Origin: DAOUMU01 sp034409055
GTDB lineage: Bacteria > Chloroflexota > Anaerolineae > 4572-78 > J111
DNA length: 9,856 nucleotides
Reading direction: 5' to 3'
Assembly: GCA_034409055.1 (NCBI GenBank)
Contig: DAOUMU010000464.1
Coordinates: 1-9,856, forward strand
Below the pieces are notes generated by a model. That model had not been told where the DNA came from. It worked only from the letters and a program-made list of their open reading frames with translations, and searched no databases. The translations under genes and the position numbers were made by a program. This document shows, piece by piece, positions 6,445 to 9,856 of the stretch (positions within the stretch are counted from its first letter, which is position 1; each line of letters opens with the position of its first letter).

Positions 6445-6469
6445 AAAAAGAGCCCAACTTGCTGGACTC
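6445..6469 (-). terminator. Minus-strand terminator or leader attenuator
   Basis: On the minus strand GAGTCCA (6469-6463) pairs with TGGGCTC (6456-6450, one G-U pair) around GCAAGT and is followed by TTTTT (6449-6445). On the plus strand the G-U becomes a C-A mismatch, so the site is directional. It lies about 170 bases after the WGR gene and only about 12 bases before the ribosome binding site of the 95-aa gene. It may end the recombinase operon, or act as an attenuator in the leader of the small-gene operon, because no promoter is visible between it and the gene. Confidence 0.6.
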
Positions 6470-6641
6470 CCTTGAGCTTATTTATCCTGTTTTACGATTG
6501 CTGGAATATGGACTTACCCCCTCTGATCTTGTTTGATCCAATGATGGAGGCTGAAGGCTATCAAGGTGCGAATTTTCTACAGAACAACCTCAGCATAACC
6601 TGTTCCGAAAGCGCAGATCAAGGAGAAGTTCTCAGCAGGCA
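6470..6641. other. Intergenic gap without a supported gene
   Basis: A 21-codon minus-strand frame (6642-6577) starts at an ATG that overlaps the WGR stop codon by one base. A plus-strand frame from ATG 6508 to 6666 runs against both operons. Neither has a ribosome binding site or a recognisable family. No promoter stood out. Confidence 0.4.
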
Positions 6642-6935
6642 TTATTCAACCGGCCTGATAATCTGATAGTTGTGGCGTAACCTGGTCAGGATATACCGGC
6701 GAAGGGTGGGCCACGCCTCGGTTAGCGTAGAGAAGGGGAGCGGTGACAAGACCCGTTGCCACCCTCCCCGGCGACCGTAGATGCGCACCACGGCCCCGGT
6801 GTCGATGAGGGTTGGCTGCCAGCCCAGGTAATAAAAACGGGCTTCGTTCTTAGCCGGATTGACCCGTTCAAACAGCAGCGCCTGGAAGTTTTCGGGCGGC
6901 GTGGCAAACCGGTCAACATTTAACTGCTTATTCAT
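6642..6935 (-). CDS. WGR-domain protein
   Basis: A 97-aa protein consisting almost wholly of one WGR domain: FERVNPAKNEARFYYL (about 23-38), then VVRIYGRRGGWQR (49-61), where the family's W-G-R motif appears as Y-G-R, and a C-terminal helix LRRYILTRLRHNY. WGR domains are DNA-contacting modules known from PARP-type ADP-ribosyltransferases and from short stand-alone bacterial proteins. The start ATG 6935 shares ATGA with the stop of the 89-aa gene, and no Shine-Dalgarno is present, so translation is likely coupled. It is the third gene in an operon led by a serine recombinase, which suggests a role in DNA binding for the element (inference). Confidence 0.8.
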   Translation of the reverse strand: MNKQLNVDRFATPPENFQALLFERVNPAKNEARFYYLGWQPTLIDTGAVVRIYGRRGGWQRVLSPLPFSTLTEAWPTLRRYILTRLRHNYQIIRPVE

Positions 6936-7201
6936 GGTTGCTTATAAAGATCGTCACGCTTAGTCGGGGGCAGCCAAATGAGTACCTGCCAGCCCTCACG
7001 GCGAAACGTTCTGGCCAACCAGCGCATCAGTTCGGTTTGTTTCTGACTTCTGGTATCGGTCACTAACAAACAGGTGTTGGCTGGGAGTAATTGAGTGGCC
7101 GCTTCCCAGGCCCGTGGCTGGGACAACAACGTGGCCGGGAAGATTTTGATAGCTTGCCTGGTAAATTGACGGTTTTGCATAGGGCAACGAATAGGGATCA
7201 T
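6932..7201 (-). CDS. Unknown 89-aa protein between recombinase and WGR gene
   Basis: No family recognised. The protein is basic, with a hydrophobic strand CLLVTDTRS (about 44-52), a helix QTELMRWLARTFRREG and a second strand WQVLIWLPP, which reads like half of a Rossmann-like alpha/beta unit. The start ATG 7201 forms an ATGA overlap with the recombinase stop. A second Met eight residues in (7180) is possible. The end overlaps the WGR start in the same way. No ribosome binding site is visible for either Met, as expected for coupled translation. Confidence 0.65.
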   Translation of the reverse strand: MIPIRCPMQNRQFTRQAIKIFPATLLSQPRAWEAATQLLPANTCLLVTDTRSQKQTELMRWLARTFRREGWQVLIWLPPTKRDDLYKQP

Positions 7202-7878
7202 ACCGGTTGGTAACTTGGTTGACTGCTGGTCTCCATTTTCCGGGCTTGCCAGATGTCTACCAACTGCTCATCGTGTTGAACAAAATACTTGAGGGTGTTG
7301 TAAGTGATCGCTTTTTCCAGTTGGTGGTTGATGATTTTTTTAATCGCGGCCAGGTTCAGCCCCATCTGCAAGTAACTCCTGATTTGTTCTTTGTACGGGT
7401 CGAGCACTCGTTCCTTATTCTTGCTGCCCTTTGGTCGTCCCAGCCGCTGGCCCCTGGCCTTGACCGCAGCTAACCCCTGCTTGGTTCTGATCGAAATATA
7501 CTCCCGTTCTGTCTCGGCAATGTAACCGTAAATCGCCAGCAGCAGCTTGGTATGCGGCCCGGTGGTAGACAATTCCGGTTGCCTGACAAAGACCACTTCC
7601 ACCCCGTTTTGACTGAGTGCATTGATGATGTTCAGCGTCTCCAGCATATTGCGCCCCAGGCGGCTTAGTTCAGCCACCAGGAGCATATCCCCTTCTTGTA
7701 ACCTGGCCAACAATTCATCAATCCTGCGCTCTTTGGGATGCCGCCGCGATGAGATTTCGATCTCGATAAACTCCTTAATCAGCAGTTGGTGGGCCTGGGC
7801 ATATTCCATGAGGAGATGCTTTTGCTTCTCCAAATCCTGCTTGTCGGTGCTGACTCGAATGTATCCAATAACCTTCAT
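7198..7878 (-). CDS. Serine recombinase (resolvase/invertase family)
   Basis: A 226-aa site-specific recombinase. The catalytic domain (1-about 140) opens MKVIGYIRVST with nucleophile Ser10 and Arg8. It has SRLGRN with Arg73 and Arg76 (the counterparts of Arg68 and Arg71 in gamma-delta resolvase) and AETERE with Glu124-Arg125 at the start of the long E-helix. The linker GQRLGRPKGSKNK (143-155) leads to a short helix-turn-helix region at about 160-200. The length is that of the small resolvase/invertase group, not the large serine integrases. It could resolve multimers of an element or invert a segment. The start ATG 7878 is chosen by the family's N-terminus; the frame is open for 51 more codons but without similarity. 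No Shine-Dalgarno is seen. The C-terminal 20 residues look like a tail. It is first in a three-gene coupled operon. Confidence 0.93.
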   Translation of the reverse strand: MKVIGYIRVSTDKQDLEKQKHLLMEYAQAHQLLIKEFIEIEISSRRHPKERRIDELLARLQEGDMLLVAELSRLGRNMLETLNIINALSQNGVEVVFVRQPELSTTGPHTKLLLAIYGYIAETEREYISIRTKQGLAAVKARGQRLGRPKGSKNKERVLDPYKEQIRSYLQMGLNLAAIKKIINHQLEKAITYNTLKYFVQHDEQLVDIWQARKMETSSQPSYQPV

Positions 7879-7885
7879 TATTAAG

Positions 7886-7998
7886 TTGTTGCAATAAAAA
7901 GGGGATTTCAAGAATATTTTTATCAGATGATTGAAAGGAAAGTCAAGCGTTAATCTTGCACCGAGAGGCTGAAAGAAACGACCGTTTTTGTTGCAATA
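7886..7998. repeat. Direct repeat TTGTTGCAATA flanking the recombinase promoter
   Basis: An exact 11-base repeat at 7886-7896 and 7988-7998, 102 bases apart, lies between the recombinase and the antitoxin. It brackets the predicted promoter. It could be part of a recombinase binding region or an operator; this is not demonstrated. Confidence 0.35.
7917..7946 (-). promoter_or_regulatory. Probable promoter of the recombinase operon
   Basis: On the minus strand TTGACT (7946-7941, five of six consensus bases) is followed after 18 bases by TAAAAA (7922-7917). The message would start near 7910, giving a leader of about 30 bases before ATG 7878. Confidence 0.5.
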
Positions 7999-8070
7999 CC
8001 TGATTAGTTTTCGAATGTTGAAGAACGACATTTCAGGCCGGTCATCATTCGCGTCCAGGTAAATCGCCTC

Positions 8071-8099
8071 TTGTAAAGCAAACTCAAATCAGTTAGTAT
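8071..8099 (+). promoter_or_regulatory. Promoter of the antitoxin-toxin pair
   Basis: TTGTAA (8071-8076) and TAGTAT (8094-8099), each four of six consensus bases, are spaced exactly 17. Transcription would begin at about 8106, that is, at the start codon itself. No Shine-Dalgarno is present, which fits a leaderless message. Confidence 0.5.
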
Positions 8100-8106
8100 A
8101 GATTTA

Positions 8107-8412
8107 ATGAGTGGTCAACCCGCAACCGCAAGTTTACTCCACGACGAAGTTAGGGAATATATCAGCCCGGTGACGCCTAAAGGAATGATTACCATCCCCC
8201 AAGAGATACGCCGTTCTTTTAACATCAAACCAAAAGGGAAAGTTATTTTTCGGGTGTCTGCAAACATCGTAGAGATCAAACCCGTGTCTATGACCTTGGA
8301 AGAAGCTATGGGGTCTGTGCCCGCCCTCTCTCCAGCTAAAAGTTGGAAAGAAATTCGTGAGGCGGTCAAAGAAGAACGAGTGGACCGTTATATTGCCAAA
8401 ATGAACCAGTGA
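8107..8412 (+). CDS. AbrB/MazE-type antitoxin
   Basis: A 101-aa protein with a swapped-hairpin AbrB DNA-binding domain: VTPKGMITIPQEIRRSFNI followed by KPKGKVIFRV and VEIKP (about 22-59). This fold binds operator DNA as a dimer. The C-terminal part (about 60-101, charged, with SWKEIREAVKEERVDRY) is the kind of tail that wraps and blocks a partner toxin. It overlaps the PIN toxin by four bases (GTGA), a usual antitoxin-first arrangement. Antitoxins of this type normally repress their own promoter. The 16 or so residues before the domain are unusual in length; the first ATG was kept because the promoter ends right at it. Confidence 0.88.
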   Translation: MSGQPATASLLHDEVREYISPVTPKGMITIPQEIRRSFNIKPKGKVIFRVSANIVEIKPVSMTLEEAMGSVPALSPAKSWKEIREAVKEERVDRYIAKMNQ

Positions 8413-8843
8413 AACCACCCCCGTTCATCGACACCAATATCATCATTCGCTACCTAACCAAAGAAGACCCTGACAAAGCCCGGGCTTGTTATGCTTTGTT
8501 CAAGCAAGCTGAGGAAAACAAAATCACCATTACCACCTCGGAGTCTGTCATTGCGGAAGCGGTGTTTGTCCTGGCTTCAAAAAAACATTACAACTTGTCC
8601 CCGGTAGAGATAAAAAAACGCCTCACGGCTATTCTCTCGCTTAGAGGTTTCAAATTAGAGTATCGTCAGACCTACTTACGGGCTTTAGAGTTGTATACTA
8701 CGTATACAATGGATTTCGAGGATTGCTTGTCTATTGCCCATATGGAACGTCAGCAGTTAAAGAATATCTATAGTTACGACCAAGATTTTGATCGGGTGAC
8801 ATCCGTAAATCGAATTGAGCCTGGGGGAAAGACACCAAGATAG
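8409..8843 (+). CDS. PIN-domain toxin, VapC-like ribonuclease
   Basis: A 144-aa single PIN domain. The acidic metal-binding set is visible: Asp8 in FIDTN, Glu50 in SVIAEAVFVL, Asp105 in DFEDCLSIA, and Asp124/Asp126 in SYDQDFDR. Known family members cut tRNA or rRNA when freed from the antitoxin. The start is GTG 8409, overlapping the antitoxin stop as GTGA. All catalytic residues are present and the length is normal, so the toxin appears intact. The target RNA cannot be told from sequence. Confidence 0.9.
   Translation: MKPPPFIDTNIIIRYLTKEDPDKARACYALFKQAEENKITITTSESVIAEAVFVLASKKHYNLSPVEIKKRLTAILSLRGFKLEYRQTYLRALELYTTYTMDFEDCLSIAHMERQQLKNIYSYDQDFDRVTSVNRIEPGGKTPR
8691..8709. promoter_or_regulatory. 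Perfect palindrome TTGTATAC-TAC-GTATACAA inside the toxin gene
   Basis: An 8-bp perfect inverted repeat with a 3-base centre lies in the coding region of the PIN toxin (residues about 95-101). GTATAC-type inverted repeats are operator-like for some VapB/FitA regulators, but this position within the gene is unusual. It may be an internal binding site, a processing site in the mRNA, or chance. Confidence 0.35.
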
Positions 8844-8955
8844 GTAACGTTTTCCAAGTTGAGTAAACTGAATCCTGGATTTCAAGCGGTATTAGCGTAT
8901 GTGAGAAAAGCCGACACTTGGTGGCTTGGCGTTTGGAATGTCTTGTTTTACGACA

Positions 8956-9213
8956 TTAAGTTGACTCGTCACTTATGGGAGGGGGTGGCCACCTCAAGCC
9001 CAACTCTAAACAGGTTTTCCGGTAGAGCCTGCTCAAGTCATCAAAGTGGTCATCCAGTTCCCCTTCGTCAGTGATTTCTGAAGCTCTGCGGATCAGCCCA
9101 ATGCGTTGTAATTGCTCCACCCTGGCCTTGAAAACAGTTTCCGCTTTCTCGTAAGGGTCAATTTCCGGCTGGTTCTGCTCCTGGTATATAAGCCCTTCTC
9201 TCCTTTCCACCAT
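8956..9213 (-). CDS. Unknown charged 85-aa protein
   Basis: Not recognised. The protein is largely helical and highly charged, with a first helix ETVFKARVEQLQRIGLI (about 25-41), an acidic turn ITDEGELDDHFDDLS and a helix LYRKTCLELGL, ending in a Pro run. There is no membrane segment. The start ATG 9213 lies six bases after an extended -10 promoter, so the mRNA is probably leaderless. It converges on the toxin gene, with 112 bases between their stop codons. A weak hairpin, AATGTC / GACATT (8937-8957), sits at its stop. Confidence 0.55.
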   Translation of the reverse strand: MVERREGLIYQEQNQPEIDPYEKAETVFKARVEQLQRIGLIRRASEITDEGELDDHFDDLSRLYRKTCLELGLRWPPPPISDEST

Positions 9214-9219
9214 TGGTTC

Positions 9220-9228
9220 ATTGTATCA
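9220..9228 (-). promoter_or_regulatory. Extended -10 promoter for the 85-aa gene
   Basis: On the minus strand TGA-TACAAT (9228-9220) fits the extended -10 consensus TGn-TATAAT with one mismatch. No -35 element is obvious, as is common for this class. GTGATA occurs twice just upstream and within it, nine bases apart. Confidence 0.5.
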
Positions 9229-9240
9229 CATCCCTATCAC

Positions 9241-9282
9241 AAAAGGGCGATCCTGGCTTCGGTAGCCAGGCATCGCCCTTTT
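9241..9282. terminator. Strong bidirectional terminator hairpin
   Basis: AAAAGGGCGATCCTGGCT (9241-9258) pairs with 9264-9282 around a TCGGT loop; the 18-bp stem has a single bulged base. A-runs on one side and T-runs on the other let it work in both directions. It would stop rightward transcripts from the toxin operon and leftward ones before the 85-aa gene, whose promoter starts about 13 bases away. Confidence 0.8.
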
Positions 9283-9499
9283 ATCTCTCTCCCCTCCCCT
9301 CAACCTGACCCAGCCAGTCGCCCCTGGCCTGAGGGTCACTAACTGACCGAGGGGTGGACGACAGGCTCTTTGTTTTCGTCCTCTCATCTATATGGATACG
9401 CAGTTGGGAGGGGTCTTTTGGCTTTCCCCACTCCTCTCCCGTGTCAAATCATGGTTTCGAGTGAATGGGTCGTATCTGGGTAACAATGAATTTCAATCA
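9283..9499. other. Intergenic stretch before two tiny reading frames
   Basis: No gene is supported here. A frame opening at ATG 9392 runs into the small reading frame at 9500, but its first 36 residues have no features. A short inverted repeat, GGTCA / TGACC, is at 9334-9348. Confidence 0.4.
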
Positions 9500-9643
9500 A
9501 TGGATATTATTAGCCAAGTTCAAAACCAACTAAACAATTTCCCTTCAACAATTCTTGGAATTCTATTACTTGCTTGGTCTTTTACATTTGGACCCTTGAT
9601 TCCGATAAAGGGGGGTGAGGGACAATGCAGTTCGGAACATTAG
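9500..9643 (+). CDS. Possible small single-span membrane protein (47 aa)
   Basis: An amphipathic start (MDIISQVQNQLNNF) is followed by one hydrophobic segment, TILGILLLAWSFTFGPLIPI (about 17-36), and a short polar tail. There is no clear ribosome binding site and no known family. The frame is open upstream to ATG 9392. It overlaps the 29-aa frame by 19 bases, as paired small membrane proteins often do. The gene is weakly supported. Confidence 0.3.
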   Translation: MDIISQVQNQLNNFPSTILGILLLAWSFTFGPLIPIKGGEGQCSSEH

Positions 9644-9714
9644 AGTTTTTCGTTATAGGTGTGGCAGTTATCGGTTTAGTAGACTTATATCTCATCCGCG
9701 AGGCGAAAAAATAG
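9625..9714 (+). CDS. Possible 29-aa membrane microprotein
   Basis: ATG 9625 follows a purine-rich stretch with GGGGGG (9610-9615) and GAGG (9617-9620) at suitable distance. The peptide has one membrane span (about 8-24, FFVIGVAVIGLVDLYLI) and a basic end, REAKK, which predicts a cytoplasmic C-terminus. Its size and shape recall subunit-like microproteins such as KdpF or CydX, but there is no residue match to name it. It is followed by 140 AT-rich bases with no visible gene. Confidence 0.4.
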   Translation: MQFGTLEFFVIGVAVIGLVDLYLIREAKK

Positions 9715-9856
9715 AGTTTGGTTTCCTTAATCACTGTACGTTCGCTTATTTTTTCCTGAATAGGTAAAATTTATTTGCCACTTCTGCTTAATAATATTCA
9801 GTAAAAACACCTGTTTACCCGAATAATCTTCGGTGCACTCTAAATGGGCCTATTCT

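Noticed and set aside
6577..6642. 21-codon minus-strand frame starting on the WGR stop
   Set aside because: Too short to support, despite its one-base overlap with the upstream stop codon.
6508..6666. Plus-strand frame of 52 codons opening MDLPPLILFDPMM
   Set aside because: It opposes both flanking operons, lacks a ribosome binding site and overlaps the end of the WGR gene.
9112..9342. Plus-strand frame across the terminator and the 85-aa gene
   Set aside because: It reads through a strong terminator stem and is antisense to a gene with a promoter.

Overview
The window looks like a bacterial chromosome or island fragment, most likely from an uncultured Chloroflexota (Anaerolineae-like) lineage. 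This assignment is an inference. It rests on abundant intergenic palindromic hairpin repeats, mixed use of strong Shine-Dalgarno sites and apparently leaderless starts, and a gene set (S26B-type peptidase, NTP_transf_5 protein, ABC exporters, small island proteins) familiar from such genomes. No rRNA, tRNA or CRISPR array was seen.

Left part (1-5183, all genes on the + strand). A long imperfect palindrome (146-340) runs up to the start of a signal-peptidase-like S26B protease. A cluster of GC-rich hairpin repeats separates it from an NTP_transf_5 (PF14907-type) nucleotidyltransferase. After a second repeat cluster come two paralogous ABC exporter genes. The first is cut off after its first transmembrane segments (a pseudogene). 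The second is full length, 649 aa, with all ATPase motifs. Protease, nucleotidyltransferase and peptide-type ABC exporter together resemble the maturation and export end of a ribosomally made peptide (RiPP) cluster. The precursor, and any PqqD-like or cyclase gene, would have to lie outside the window.

Middle part (5184-7878, all genes on the - strand). Two co-directional units point left. The distal unit has three tightly packed small genes (95, 71 and 175 aa) with good ribosome binding sites, ending in a strong terminator at 5318-5350. They look like the conserved but uncharacterised small proteins of plasmids and islands. The 175-aa one appears to be a fusion of short modules ending in a Cys-rich segment. 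The other unit is a serine recombinase followed by an unknown 89-aa gene and a WGR-domain gene. Each is joined to the previous one by an ATGA overlap, so they are probably translated together. A second terminator (6445-6469) separates the two units.

Right part (7879-9856). Divergent from the recombinase is a toxin-antitoxin pair, an AbrB/MazE-type antitoxin and a PIN-domain (VapC-like) toxin, with a promoter that predicts a leaderless message. Then follow an opposing 85-aa unknown gene, also apparently leaderless, a very strong bidirectional terminator hairpin, and two tiny overlapping reading frames for possible small membrane proteins. The recombinase, the TA pair and the many unknown small genes mark 5.4-9.7 kb as accessory or mobile DNA next to the export cluster.
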